Source of the DNA: Bacillus sp. FJAT-27264
GTDB lineage: Bacteria; Bacillota; Bacilli; Paenibacillales; Paenibacillaceae
Assembly (NCBI RefSeq): GCF_001682855.1
Contig: NZ_MAQW01000001.1
Location: forward strand, 640,443 to 704,442
Direction of reading: 5' to 3'
DNA: 64,000 bases
Under the pieces are notes generated by a model. The model did no database searches and had not been told where the DNA came from. It worked only from the letters and a program-made list of their open reading frames with translations. Of the stretch, positions 24,036-33,358 are shown in pieces. The position numbers and the translations under genes were made by a program. Within the stretch, counting starts at the first letter, position 1, and each line of letters starts with the position of its first letter.

Positions 24036-25205
24036 ATGAAGAAATTGGCCAAGATTACAATCTTTACTGGGGTTGGCTTGCTGAGTTTGATTTTGATCGC
24101 TGTAGTGCTCATTAGCGCTTTCGTGATCAAACGGCCGACAACCATCCCCGAGCTTGCGGATGTGAAGCCATACAAGTGGAATAAAATGAATTTGGGCGGA
24201 AATGTGATTTCCAGTGACGGTTCCGAATATTTTCTATGGAATAAAAAAGGAGAAAATAATAACTGGATTATCTTCTTCTCTGGAGGTGGAGCAAGTTGGG
24301 ATGCCAAGAGCGCCGCGCACCCTATCAAGCTGATGAATTTTATAACAGGTGGAGATACAGGCAATTATTTTCCCAATATCCCCTTCTATATGCTAAGTCT
24401 GCTGCAAGGAATGATGGATACCGATAATCCCGCCAACCCTTTTCATGGATGGAATGTCGTCTACCTCCCTTATACAACCGGTGATTTTCATATCGGCAAC
24501 CGTAGCGCTGAATACAGTAAAGACGATGGGACTCCCTTCACGATGCATTATAATGGAAGCAACAATGTACGGAGCGGTCTGGACTGGATCTATGCCAACG
24601 TTGACAACCCGGGCAAACTGCTGATCGCAGGCGAAAGTGCGGGCGGGTTCGGCTCTGCCTTCTGGGCAAAGGAAATCGCCTCCCACTACAAGGATTCGGA
24701 GATTTATCAGTATTCCGACAGCTCCTTCCTGCAATCGGATAAATGGCCCAATGTGGTTGATCAGGAGTGGCATGCAGACTTCACCAAAACCTTTGGGTAT
24801 AAGGCAGAGCCGGATATCATCGGAGCGGCTTTTACAGCTAACGGCCATCTTTTACCTGCCAATGCAGTATTATTGCAGTCCTATTCGTTGTTTGACGAGG
24901 TCCTGATTCACTTTCAGAATAAAATCAATGATTACTCAGGTCCGCAGGATCAGCAGAATATAGATGCATGGTCACAGCAAATGCGGACTTCTGTCCGTAC
25001 GCTGGCAGCATCGCTGCCGAATTACTACTACTATCTGACCGACTACGGGCTGGATAAGGAAAAAGGCACAACCCCGCACACATTTGCCACCCGGGACACC
25101 TTCTATCAGGCCGAACAGGATGGGATAAAGCTTCTAAATTGGTTGGGTGATGCCGTCAACCACCAGAAACGCTATTCCGTCGGCAGCGAGTTCCTTGAGA
25201 AATAG
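24036..25205 (+). CDS. Pectin-acetylesterase/Notum-like hydrolase, membrane anchored
   Basis: A 389-residue protein with an N-terminal hydrophobic anchor (about residues 8-32) and an extracellular alpha/beta-hydrolase-like domain of the pectinacetylesterase family: WIIFFSGGGASWDAKSA (oxyanion region), NVVYLPYTTGDFHIGNRS, LLIAGESAGGFGSAFWA (nucleophile Ser). Family members remove acyl groups from glycans or proteins. ATG 24036 has GAGGAG 8 bases upstream. It is co-transcribed with the TetR gene at 25266, and its promoter carries a perfect palindrome. Confidence 0.82.
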   Translation: MKKLAKITIFTGVGLLSLILIAVVLISAFVIKRPTTIPELADVKPYKWNKMNLGGNVISSDGSEYFLWNKKGENNNWIIFFSGGGASWDAKSAAHPIKLMNFITGGDTGNYFPNIPFYMLSLLQGMMDTDNPANPFHGWNVVYLPYTTGDFHIGNRSAEYSKDDGTPFTMHYNGSNNVRSGLDWIYANVDNPGKLLIAGESAGGFGSAFWAKEIASHYKDSEIYQYSDSSFLQSDKWPNVVDQEWHADFTKTFGYKAEPDIIGAAFTANGHLLPANAVLLQSYSLFDEVLIHFQNKINDYSGPQDQQNIDAWSQQMRTSVRTLAASLPNYYYYLTDYGLDKEKGTTPHTFATRDTFYQAEQDGIKLLNWLGDAVNHQKRYSVGSEFLEK

Positions 25206-25265
25206 GAAGAAGTCCAGTACGATTGGAAGGAAGGTATTCTGGAAAGAGGCAGGAGAGAAACGCTA

Positions 25266-25886
25266 ATGAAGCTGCGTGAAAAACAGATGCAACTGACGCG
25301 GGAGATGATTACGGGTGCGGCGCTGACACTGTTCAATGCCCAAGGCATTGAGCGCACCGATATGGCTCAGATTGCTGAAGAAGCCGGCATCTCCCGGCGC
25401 ACCTTGTATCATCATTATAAGGATAAGGAAGAATTGGCTGTCCAAATCTATGTAGAGAATCTGGAGCGGATGTTCGGGCAGCTACTGTTTGACTTTAATT
25501 TTGAACACCCTGAGCAGTCGCTGGAGACTATCCTAGACAAATATTTGGCGCTTAGGGAAGAGAACGAATCACTGATCTACTACGATGCTATTTTCGGAGT
25601 TTACTACAGTACCCTCTCCAAGAATCCGGCCGAGTTGCCAGATTTCCAGAAAGCTATGCAGGGCTGGTCTGCAAGGCTTTTACAACCGGAGACAGTGCCC
25701 GTAACGCCGGAAGACAAAACAAAGTGGATAGACATCCTACTGAAGTCCACCCACCTGTATTTCATGTATTTACAAAAAGCTGTGATTATTACCCGCCAGC
25801 GCGGGGGCCAGATTACGGAAGAGGATCGGGCCACCGACCGGCAATTCAAGGATTTCATCATGCACGGTGTTCGTCATTCCCGCTGA
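25266..25886 (+). CDS. TetR/AcrR family transcriptional regulator
   Basis: A 206-residue repressor: helix-turn-helix TREMITGAALTLFNAQGIERTDMAQIAEEAGISRRTLYHHYKDKEELA, then a helical ligand domain. ATG 25266 follows a GGAGAG site, 60 bases after the hydrolase gene, so the two form an operon probably repressed through the palindrome at 23977. Its last 29 bases overlap, in antisense, the end of the sensor kinase gene. Confidence 0.88.
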   Translation: MKLREKQMQLTREMITGAALTLFNAQGIERTDMAQIAEEAGISRRTLYHHYKDKEELAVQIYVENLERMFGQLLFDFNFEHPEQSLETILDKYLALREENESLIYYDAIFGVYYSTLSKNPAELPDFQKAMQGWSARLLQPETVPVTPEDKTKWIDILLKSTHLYFMYLQKAVIITRQRGGQITEEDRATDRQFKDFIMHGVRHSR

Positions 25887-27246
25887 CACCCGGCACAGAG
25901 AGGGGCAATCTGACGATAATCGTCGTGCCCTCTCCCACTGCACTATTCACCTCAATATCCCCCTGATGCAGCGACACAATTTTCTTAACGATCGCAAGCC
26001 CCAGTCCGTTACCATTGTTATTTCCGTTCCGCGACTTGTCGACCTTATAGAATCTTTGGAATACAGCACTGAATTCCTCCGGGGAGATCCCGATGCCGCT
26101 ATCGCTTATGGTAACGGCCATTTCTGTTGCCCCAACATCAATCCTAATACGGATATCTCCACCCCCAGGGGTGAACTTGATGCTATTGCTTAGCAGATTC
26201 ATCCAGACCTGCTTCAGTTGATCTTCATCCGCCTCGATCGTAACAGCCTCTGGGAATTCTAGATCAATAAGAATGCCCTTGGACGACCATTGCGGCTCAC
26301 ACGTCACAACAATAGTTCGAATCTGCTCATCAAGATGAAAGGAAGTCGGCTTGAAGGGATGATGCTCAGAGTCGAGTGAAGCGAGCTTCAGCAAATTATC
26401 ACTGAGACGTGACAGCCGTCCACTTTCCGCTATGATAATCTCAAGGTATTCATTACGCTCTTCTTCCACGATCAGATCATGACTTTGCAGAGCCTTGGCG
26501 AACCCGGAGATCGAAGTAAGCGGAGTCTGAATCTCATGCGAGACATTGGATACAAAATCTTGCCGCATCTGTTCCAATTGCTTAAGCTCCCCGGCCATTT
26601 CCACATAGCTTCGGGTCAGTTCCCCTATCTCGTCTACCCGATTGACCTTCAGCTCTACCTCAAAATCACCCTTGGCCAACTTTCTTGTCGCCCGGGTCAA
26701 CGCTTTGATCGGCTCCACCAGATATCTGGCCGCGATAAGAATACAGAGACTTCCGAGCAGCAGCACAAGCAGCAGTACAAAGAACATCATCCGGTTGACG
26801 ATATTCTCGTTCTCGGCGGAATATTGCAGGAACATGGCCTGCCACTCCCCTTTTAACAGAAAAGGCATCCCGATGAACGTATCATGTTCTTCAGTCGTGG
26901 AGCGGTAATACTGTCCTTGCAGCACTTGTTTAACGGCTTCGGGATTAATAATTACAGCGGGATTATCCTTAAGTCCGTAAAAGGTATGCTCGCCAGAATG
27001 ATTGAACAGATGAATCGGATAAGCAGATATTTTAACCATACTCCGTAGAAATTCATCTGGATCGGAGGGTTTGGCGTTATCATAGCGGTGAATGATCTCT
27101 TTGCCCACACTGATCATTTCATTCTGACCTTCGTAGCTGATCTGTTGTTGAAAAACATACAAACCTATAAATAAGGAGCAAAGCAGGCTGAATATAATAA
27201 TGGCCAGAAACGTGATAATAACACGCACATACAGGGTCTTGATCAT
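25858..27246 (-). CDS. Membrane sensor histidine kinase
   Basis: A 462-residue kinase: TM1 (about 8-30), an extracellular sensor of about 120 residues, TM2 (about 155-178), HAMP, HisKA with phospho-acceptor His in FVSNVSHEIQTPLTSI, and HATPase boxes NLLSNSIKFTPGG, SDSGIGI, GNGLGLAIVKKIV. Its ATG overlaps the stop of the response regulator gene (ATGA), so the pair is translationally coupled. The signal is unknown; the following operon partner is likely the membrane serine hydrolase upstream at 27981. Confidence 0.93.
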   Translation of the reverse strand: MIKTLYVRVIITFLAIIIFSLLCSLFIGLYVFQQQISYEGQNEMISVGKEIIHRYDNAKPSDPDEFLRSMVKISAYPIHLFNHSGEHTFYGLKDNPAVIINPEAVKQVLQGQYYRSTTEEHDTFIGMPFLLKGEWQAMFLQYSAENENIVNRMMFFVLLLVLLLGSLCILIAARYLVEPIKALTRATRKLAKGDFEVELKVNRVDEIGELTRSYVEMAGELKQLEQMRQDFVSNVSHEIQTPLTSISGFAKALQSHDLIVEEERNEYLEIIIAESGRLSRLSDNLLKLASLDSEHHPFKPTSFHLDEQIRTIVVTCEPQWSSKGILIDLEFPEAVTIEADEDQLKQVWMNLLSNSIKFTPGGGDIRIRIDVGATEMAVTISDSGIGISPEEFSAVFQRFYKVDKSRNGNNNGNGLGLAIVKKIVSLHQGDIEVNSAVGEGTTIIVRLPLSVPGVSGNDEHRA

Positions 27247-27920
27247 GGCTGCAGCATCAGCCGGTATCCGAGCCCCCGGGCGGTTTCAATTTGAAAGGGT
27301 CCATCCTTGATGGTAAACTTCTCTCTCAGTCGGCTGATATGTACATCCACGGTCCGGCCGTCTCCATCATAATTAAGTCCCCAGATCTGCTGGATCAGTT
27401 GTTCCCTAGTGAAGATTTGACCGGGATGGCTCGCCAGTAGAAACAGAAGCTCGAACTCTTTAAGCGGCATATTGACCAATTCGTCTCCCCGAGTAACCTC
27501 AAACGTGCGGCGGTTGAGGACGACACTCCCGACCTGCACTAACTGGGAAGTAACCACCAGTGAACGTTTAAGCAGCGCTTTTACCCGCATTACCAGCTCA
27601 AGTGGATCAAATGGCTTGCTCAGATAGTCATCTGTCCCCAGTTGGAAGCCTTTTACTTTATGCGCGGATTCAGATTTAGCTGTCACCATCAGGAGAGGGA
27701 GGTTGGCATCCCAGCGCCGAATCTCCCTGCACAGATCCCAGCCGTCCAATCCTGGCATCATAATATCGAGGATAACGAGATCCACCCGTGAGTTCTCCAC
27801 AATGGACAGCGCTTTGGCACCATCATTTGCCTCTTTGATCTCAAAGCCCTCTTTACGTAAAAACAAAGACATCAGCTTGCGGATGTTGCCATCATCATCT
27901 GCAATAAGGATAACCGCCAC
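27243..27920 (-). CDS. OmpR/PhoB family response regulator
   Basis: A 225-residue regulator: receiver with acidic pocket ADDDGN, phospho-acceptor Asp in LVILDIMMPGLDGWD, Lys in DDYLSKPFDP; C-terminal winged helix (PLKEFELLFLLASHPGQIFTREQLIQQIWG, DGRTVDVHISRLREK). GTG 27920 is preferred (GAGGAGGG six bases before); ATG 27926 would start immediately behind that site. Coupled to the kinase gene. The serine hydrolase gene lies 60 bases upstream on the same strand. Confidence 0.93.
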   Translation of the reverse strand: MAVILIADDDGNIRKLMSLFLRKEGFEIKEANDGAKALSIVENSRVDLVILDIMMPGLDGWDLCREIRRWDANLPLLMVTAKSESAHKVKGFQLGTDDYLSKPFDPLELVMRVKALLKRSLVVTSQLVQVGSVVLNRRTFEVTRGDELVNMPLKEFELLFLLASHPGQIFTREQLIQQIWGLNYDGDGRTVDVHISRLREKFTIKDGPFQIETARGLGYRLMLQP

Positions 27921-27980
27921 AATCATCCCTCCTCTCTCAAGCCTCCATTATAAGTGTTTTACACTTGGTAAGAAATGTCC

Positions 27981-29951
27981 TTAACCAAACTGCCAACCCA
28001 GCAGGTTCCAATGGTAGAAAAACACAACCAACGTCACTGCTGAAAGTGTCACAAGTGTATAGTGAACACGCCGGAAAGTTGTCCAGTACCTGTTCTTCCA
28101 GACTAATACAACCCCTACCAATAAGGCCAGCGTCAGACCCACAAATAGGATCGGCATGGCCAAACTGAGATAAAGCGCGGTACTAATGCCGCTAAGCTTT
28201 GTCATGAGGTCCATTGACATTACTACCAGGAATATCGTGACGAAGGAGAGTAGTCCCCAGCCAGAAGCCGCCGCCGATAGTCGGAACGCCCACTTCTCCG
28301 GAGCTGACATCGCCTTGATCTTGCGTCTGCCAAAGATAAATCCTAATATTGCTGTGATGAACATAAATGCTGAAATTCCAAGTAATGTGAACCAGAAACT
28401 GGTCTGATCCATTAGCGGCGTCCGCTCCAGCGGCATATCCGGGATAGCCCCCAAGATCATATGTGTGACCTTGCCGGAATCATCGGTGCGGAAGGCGATT
28501 TGTTCGGTGCCCCCGACATGCTGGAACAAATTTTCGCCAATAGGGGCGTAAAATGCTTGTTCACTGCCGTTTCCCAGGGACAATTTATTATCGGATACGG
28601 TGACATTGAACTGTACAAGAAAATTGAAAAATTTATCGATATCACTGTAATTACGGCGTGTAAATTCATAGGAACCCGCATACTTTTGAACCGATTCAGC
28701 AGTAATAGAAGACTCTACCGGTGTTTCTTGGAGAGGTGCAGGATAATATTTGTTGAAAAAGGCCTGGAGCAGGCCTTCTGCCGATTCACTACCCGAACCT
28801 CCGTTATAGGAGAGGAATATCCCTATATTTTTGGCAGGGACCAGATATAATTCAGTATTAAACATCGGATCAGAGCCGCCATGGGTGATGAGCGTCAGAC
28901 CGTTGACCTTCTTCTCGGCAAAGCCAAGACCTACGCCCGGCATACGTTTATCGAATTGGAAAGCCGTTGCATGCATCAACCCAGCAGTATTGGAGCTAAG
29001 GATTTGTTTGTCCCCATACCGCCCATTCTGCAAATGAGCAATCATAAAATGAGCCATATCTACCGCAGAAACAGTACCGGACCCGGCTGGACGGAAGCCT
29101 GCCTCATATGTAGGCGTACCGGGAGTAAAGCTGCCATTCTCACTGTTATATCCCACAACTGCGTAAGGCTTGAACGCTTCTGGCAACGGCTCCTGTACCG
29201 TCGCATATTTCATATCCAGCGGATCGAAAATATTCTTTTTAACATAATCATCGTAAGGCATTCCGCTGACATCTTGTACAATCAGGCCTGCCAGTGTGGC
29301 GCCGTAATTAGAATAGGAACTCATCTCACCTGGGGGTCTCACCCGGGCCAGTCTATGTTTCTCCAGCGTTTCCGAGATCGAACCCGGCAGTTTAGCAGGG
29401 TCTGTCGTGATCTGATACCCTACGCCCCCCTCTTCAAAACCCGCTGTGTGTGTCATCAAATGGCGCATCGTGATCGGCTCGGGATAGGTATCCGGCACCT
29501 TAAAGTCTTTCAGATAGGTATTCACATCGGTGTCCAGATCAATCTTGCCTTCCTCCACCAGTTGCATGACGGCCGTCCAAGTGAACAGCTTCGTCGTTGA
29601 GGCGATCCGGAACATGCTGGTTTTGGGATCAACCGGTGCCGCTTTCTCCAGATTGGAGCTGCCATAACCTTTTGCCAAAATAATCTGGCCGTCTTTGACG
29701 ATCGAAATCACTGCGCCCGGGATATGCAGCCGGTTCATGTCCTCTTCCATGATTCCGTCCACGAACGTAGTTAAGCTTGTGGTATCATCCAGATTAGCAG
29801 GGGCTTCGATCTGATGCACCAATGGCTTGGCCTGCCCGGCTGCTGACGATACTGATATCCGTGGAAATGCCAAGCTAGACAGAATTCCGCTGCCCAGGAC
29901 AGCCAAAATGATCAGACAAGCAACAATTCTCTTTTTCAGGGTTGTGAACAT
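27981..29951 (-). CDS. Serine hydrolase (beta-lactamase/PBP-like) with C-terminal membrane domain
   Basis: A 656-residue extracytoplasmic enzyme of the class C beta-lactamase/penicillin-binding-protein-like family. It has an N-terminal signal segment, SxxK in FRIASTTKLFTW, YxN in MSSYSNYGATL, the HGG that replaces KTG (LTLITHGGSDP), a lipocalin-like linker, and four hydrophobic helices in the last 150 residues. ATG 29951 follows TGGAGG. It may act as a peptidoglycan or D-amino-acid peptidase/esterase in the envelope; its position next to a two-component system suggests an envelope-stress role (inference). Confidence 0.88.
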   Translation of the reverse strand: MFTTLKKRIVACLIILAVLGSGILSSLAFPRISVSSAAGQAKPLVHQIEAPANLDDTTSLTTFVDGIMEEDMNRLHIPGAVISIVKDGQIILAKGYGSSNLEKAAPVDPKTSMFRIASTTKLFTWTAVMQLVEEGKIDLDTDVNTYLKDFKVPDTYPEPITMRHLMTHTAGFEEGGVGYQITTDPAKLPGSISETLEKHRLARVRPPGEMSSYSNYGATLAGLIVQDVSGMPYDDYVKKNIFDPLDMKYATVQEPLPEAFKPYAVVGYNSENGSFTPGTPTYEAGFRPAGSGTVSAVDMAHFMIAHLQNGRYGDKQILSSNTAGLMHATAFQFDKRMPGVGLGFAEKKVNGLTLITHGGSDPMFNTELYLVPAKNIGIFLSYNGGSGSESAEGLLQAFFNKYYPAPLQETPVESSITAESVQKYAGSYEFTRRNYSDIDKFFNFLVQFNVTVSDNKLSLGNGSEQAFYAPIGENLFQHVGGTEQIAFRTDDSGKVTHMILGAIPDMPLERTPLMDQTSFWFTLLGISAFMFITAILGFIFGRRKIKAMSAPEKWAFRLSAAASGWGLLSFVTIFLVVMSMDLMTKLSGISTALYLSLAMPILFVGLTLALLVGVVLVWKNRYWTTFRRVHYTLVTLSAVTLVVFFYHWNLLGWQFG

Positions 29952-30165
29952 GATTATCCTCCATATGATCCGTTATACATTGGACGGTCAACCGCTCCAA
30001 CATGTTTAGAGATTATCAGAGGTTTGTGAATAGAAAGTTAACAACACTATAATCTTTAAGCTATACCAAACTTCCCGCCATTTTATTGTATAGGACAAGT
30101 TTTGATTATCAAGAATTGAAATGATACAATATGAGCGATCCATTTCAATCTGAGGAGTGAAGAAC

Positions 30166-30594
30166 TTGGCCATTGACGTTTATCTTAATTTTGAGGGAAA
30201 TTGCCGTGATGCTGTAGAGTTTTATGCGAAGACATTTGAAACGGGACAACCGCAAATTATGACCTTTGGCGATACACCACCAGATCCGAACTTCCCTCTT
30301 CCGGAAGAAGCGAAAAATCTGGTTATGCACGCAAGATTGAGCATCAATGGGAGCAATGTCATGTTCTCGGACACCTTCCCAGGAATGTCGTTCATCCAAG
30401 GCAACAATGTCAGCCTGTCCTACAGTAGCAAGAATATCGAGGAGATTAAGTCCCTTTTCGGTAAGCTCGAGGATGGCGGCACTGTGGGCATGGAACTACA
30501 GGAAACGTTCTGGAGTAAGTGTTATGGCAACCTCACCGATAAATTTGGCATTCAATGGCAGTTTAATTATGACAACGGAGAATTCCAAGGGTAG
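30166..30594 (+). CDS. VOC family protein, PhnB type
   Basis: A 142-residue PhnB-type vicinal-oxygen-chelate protein: AIDVYLNFEGNCRDAVEFYAKTFE, MHARLSINGSNVMFSDTFPG, WSKCYGNLTDKFGIQWQFNY. TTG 30166 matches the family start, with GAGGAG 8 bases before; GTG 30157 would overlap it. Function of such proteins is mostly unknown. Confidence 0.87.
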   Translation: MAIDVYLNFEGNCRDAVEFYAKTFETGQPQIMTFGDTPPDPNFPLPEEAKNLVMHARLSINGSNVMFSDTFPGMSFIQGNNVSLSYSSKNIEEIKSLFGKLEDGGTVGMELQETFWSKCYGNLTDKFGIQWQFNYDNGEFQG

Positions 30595-30625
30595 TTCCTT
30601 TCTTTTTTGAAAAAACAATTCAATT

Positions 30626-30666
30626 AAAAACGGCCTGTCCGCAGACTTGCGGCAGAGCCGTTTTTT
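30626..30666. terminator. Bidirectional terminator
   Basis: AAAAACGGC ... GCCGTTTTTT with an inner CGCA / TGCG stem, between convergent genes. Confidence 0.9.
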
Positions 30667-30702
30667 CGTTGTTTATGCCGCTGGCTGACACCCTTACCCC
30701 AC

Positions 30703-31062
30703 TCAAGCTCTGAACAGGATGATCAGCTCGGTAAGTAGGATCAGCCCCGCTGTGAAGATACCGAGAGAATGTACCAGAGTCAGTACTTCGGTATAGCTCT
30801 CTTTGCGAAAATGTGAGGTGATCGCCACGGTCCATAGCACACTGAAGAAGAACGCTGCCATGCCGGAGATGTCTTCCGTTCGCACTTTGCGGCTCTTGTA
30901 AAAAAATCCTGCAAGACCGATGATAGTGTAGGCAATATAAATGACAAGCTCCAGGGTAGTAATGGTGGGTGTAGGGCCGGACGGAAGTACATGTAGCAGA
31001 CTGTATTGGAGGCCAAGCCCTAAAAATACGAGCAATTTAAAGGGGATTTTCTTCAAATGCAT
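30703..31062 (-). CDS. Small four-helix membrane protein, unknown function
   Basis: 119 residues with four hydrophobic segments (about 7-24, 35-55, 65-85 and 92-115) and a basic loop FYKSRKVRTED. ATG 31062 is chosen for AAGGAG 7 bases upstream; the frame is open back to 31131 without a site. No family recognised; single gene. Confidence 0.65.
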   Translation of the reverse strand: MHLKKIPFKLLVFLGLGLQYSLLHVLPSGPTPTITTLELVIYIAYTIIGLAGFFYKSRKVRTEDISGMAAFFFSVLWTVAITSHFRKESYTEVLTLVHSLGIFTAGLILLTELIILFRA

Positions 31063-31180
31063 AGCCGTTCTCCTTTGATATAAATTGTCTACAATATAAA
31101 GATAACGCTTACATTGTAATTGTAATTCCATCCTTTTACAGTGATATTTGTCTGCTCATCTTATCGAACATAAACACAAA

Positions 31181-31214
31181 CAGGCCGAAGCATAAAAAAG
31201 CATGCTCCGGCCTG
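31181..31214 (-). terminator. Hairpin terminator after the polytopic membrane protein gene
   Basis: CAGGCCG-AGCAT / ATGCT-CGGCCTG with an A-rich loop; T-rich on the minus strand after it. Confidence 0.7.
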
Positions 31215-31304
31215 TGAATCGCCTCTCTGATTAAGTTAAGTTCAGTCCCCGGAATGAATCCAGCTTGTTATCGATAAATCCGCCAGCTATATCTGCGATA
31301 CTCA

Positions 31305-32495
31305 CTAGCGATGCTGCTTCGTAATCTCAAAGTCTGCATCGAAGTCAAACACATAAGCGGCGATCAGCCAGATAATCCAGCAATTGACGCCAAAGAACAA
31401 ATACCCGAAATAGCCCAGAATCGGCATCTCCGAGAAAATATGTATTTTGTCCAGATAAGGAACGGAATACTTCCAGTAATTTGGGTTCGTCGTTACCGTG
31501 TCATGAAACCATTCGCTCCCGATATTCCAGAACTCCCAGAAGAAGCCGTTGAACAAGGTGGCCAGGGCGATTAAGATCAATTTGGACCAATCCCCATCCT
31601 TGATAGGTGTAAACGGAGTCCAATAACCAGTTAAAGCCATCGCTGCGGAAAGAAGCGGCACTAGCGCAACCCACAACACCCAGAACAACAGGTATGGATA
31701 ATATCCCATCCCGAAGGCGAGAATCAGGCCAAGTACAAAATATACCACAAGAAAGGTATGATTCACGGACAGCTTGGGGCCGTATCGATATCGGTCTCTG
31801 AAACCCTTGAATGTCTTAAGTAACAGATACCATTCCACTATCGCAGGCAGCACGGTGGTGTAAGACAGGGAGAACCAGAAGGCATTTCCGAAGCTTGAGA
31901 ACTCTTTATTATTGGGATAGTACCAGTTCTCCATGACGAAAAAATTCAAATATTCAAAAGCAAACCAGCTGAAGCAAGAGACGACTGCCAGCAATTGCAT
32001 GACATGCGGCTTCTTCGCTACAAGCGAATGGCCACCGGTTCTGCGATAGACCCATCCATCCAGAATCAATATAAATGCCCACCACAAAGGAACAAACGAA
32101 TAATAATGTATAGATATGGACAGATCAATCCTCGCCCACATTAAAAACCAGCTAACGCCAAGTACAGGCCAGCTCCACCAGAACCAGAAAGGAAACTTTG
32201 TTTTTTCGCTGGGAGTCTTAATCTCCTTAGTTCCTGCAGTGGCGAGTGTGGAACCTTTCCTGAATCCAAACCAGGACGGAAAAATCAAAAATAACAAGAT
32301 GAATACTGCCACACAAACTGCAAAAGTAAAATACAGTACACTAAAACCGGGGTGTCCTTCCGTCTTCTGCGCCGGGAACTCGCCATAACCAGCCGGGACT
32401 CCCCCCCATCTAGTTACGCTTCCGATCAGGGGTAGCAAGAAAATCAAACAAAATGTAAACATAAGAAACAGCTTCTTCTTTCCGGATTTGCTCAT
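31305..32495 (-). CDS. Polytopic, tryptophan-rich membrane protein of unknown function
   Basis: A 396-residue protein with about ten hydrophobic segments and many Trp, Phe and Tyr (FPFWFWWSWPVLGVSWFLMW; NGFFWEFWNIGSEW). ATG 32495 is preceded by GGAG. A central block (YLNFFVMENWYYPNN, then NAFWFSLSYTTVLPAIVEWY) and the late FNGFFWEFWN look conserved-protein-like but I cannot name a family. No signal peptidase site is seen. It is a single gene with its own terminator. Confidence 0.75.
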   Translation of the reverse strand: MSKSGKKKLFLMFTFCLIFLLPLIGSVTRWGGVPAGYGEFPAQKTEGHPGFSVLYFTFAVCVAVFILLFLIFPSWFGFRKGSTLATAGTKEIKTPSEKTKFPFWFWWSWPVLGVSWFLMWARIDLSISIHYYSFVPLWWAFILILDGWVYRRTGGHSLVAKKPHVMQLLAVVSCFSWFAFEYLNFFVMENWYYPNNKEFSSFGNAFWFSLSYTTVLPAIVEWYLLLKTFKGFRDRYRYGPKLSVNHTFLVVYFVLGLILAFGMGYYPYLLFWVLWVALVPLLSAAMALTGYWTPFTPIKDGDWSKLILIALATLFNGFFWEFWNIGSEWFHDTVTTNPNYWKYSVPYLDKIHIFSEMPILGYFGYLFFGVNCWIIWLIAAYVFDFDADFEITKQHR

Positions 32496-32653
32496 TTCTC
32501 CAATTCTCCTCAGCTACGATTTTTATAGCGACTGTTGCAATATGTAGTCCTGGGTCGAAATATGTTGGATTTCACCTCTTATCATTCGATATGGATACAT
32601 TTTTTTCCTTCTATACACATTTGTGAATCTGTAAAATAAATCATTCCATGCAA

Positions 32654-32680
32654 AAGGCACCGACGAAATGTCGATGCCTT
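32654..32680 (-). terminator. Terminator after the DinB-like gene
   Basis: AAGGCA-CGAC / GTCG-TGCCTT stem, U-run TTTT on the minus strand. Confidence 0.75.
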
Positions 32681-32689
32681 AAGTACTGC

Positions 32690-33169
32690 TTATTTCAGAC
32701 CTTTAAAGAAGGTCTCGATCTGCTTCCGGTGATGCTTGTCGTGCGGGAGGAACCCCCGCAGATGCTTACGGATGCTGAACTTCTTGCGGTCTCCGTCTTT
32801 GTATTCCTGTATGTATTCCTCTTCGGTTAATCCGGTAATAGTATCTAGAATGCGGGTTCGTTGCAAAATACAATCTTCTGCTACCTGCAGGGCAGATAGC
32901 GACTTCGCATGCTCAACAGCATTGGCATTAAATTCATTGAAGTCCAGATGTCTTGATGTTAAGGGCTGGCCCAGCTTGATCTTCTCAATGGCTTCCTCGT
33001 AAAAGTACTTGTCCCACAGCATAATATGACAAATAATATCCTTCACTGTCCATTTCCCTTCACCGATCGGTGTAGTCCAGTGTGCTTCAGGCGCTTCTTT
33101 CAAAGACTCCACGAAAGGGAGAAACGACTGAAATTCGAGTACCATCTGCTCATTGGTTTTGACTGCCAT
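32690..33169 (-). CDS. DinB-like four-helix-bundle protein
   Basis: A 159-residue protein of the DinB/YfiT superfamily (putative metal-binding four-helix bundle): KWTVKDIICHIMLWDKYFYEEAI, and C-terminal FLPHDKHHRKQIETFF with the His ligands. Such proteins act as thiol-dependent transferases or have no known reaction. ATG 33169 is chosen because GGAGG is 8 bases before it; ATG 33175 is too close. Confidence 0.85.
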   Translation of the reverse strand: MAVKTNEQMVLEFQSFLPFVESLKEAPEAHWTTPIGEGKWTVKDIICHIMLWDKYFYEEAIEKIKLGQPLTSRHLDFNEFNANAVEHAKSLSALQVAEDCILQRTRILDTITGLTEEEYIQEYKDGDRKKFSIRKHLRGFLPHDKHHRKQIETFFKGLK

Positions 33170-33358
33170 ACACATAACCTCCAGTTATATTGTCAGCAAT
33201 TCCGGTGTTCTATTGCTTGGCTGTAGGTTCAATTGTACCAGAATTCACAGGTAAATAACTACAAATATTCCAATGCACCAAAACAAAACTTACTTACTAA
33301 AGTTGAGAAACATTATAAAGTATAGTAATATAAAATTATAAATAAGGAGGCGATTGCA

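Noticed and set aside
28881..29600. Plus-strand open frame of 239 codons
   Set aside because: Antisense to the serine hydrolase gene, whose catalytic motifs are clear; composition unlike a protein.
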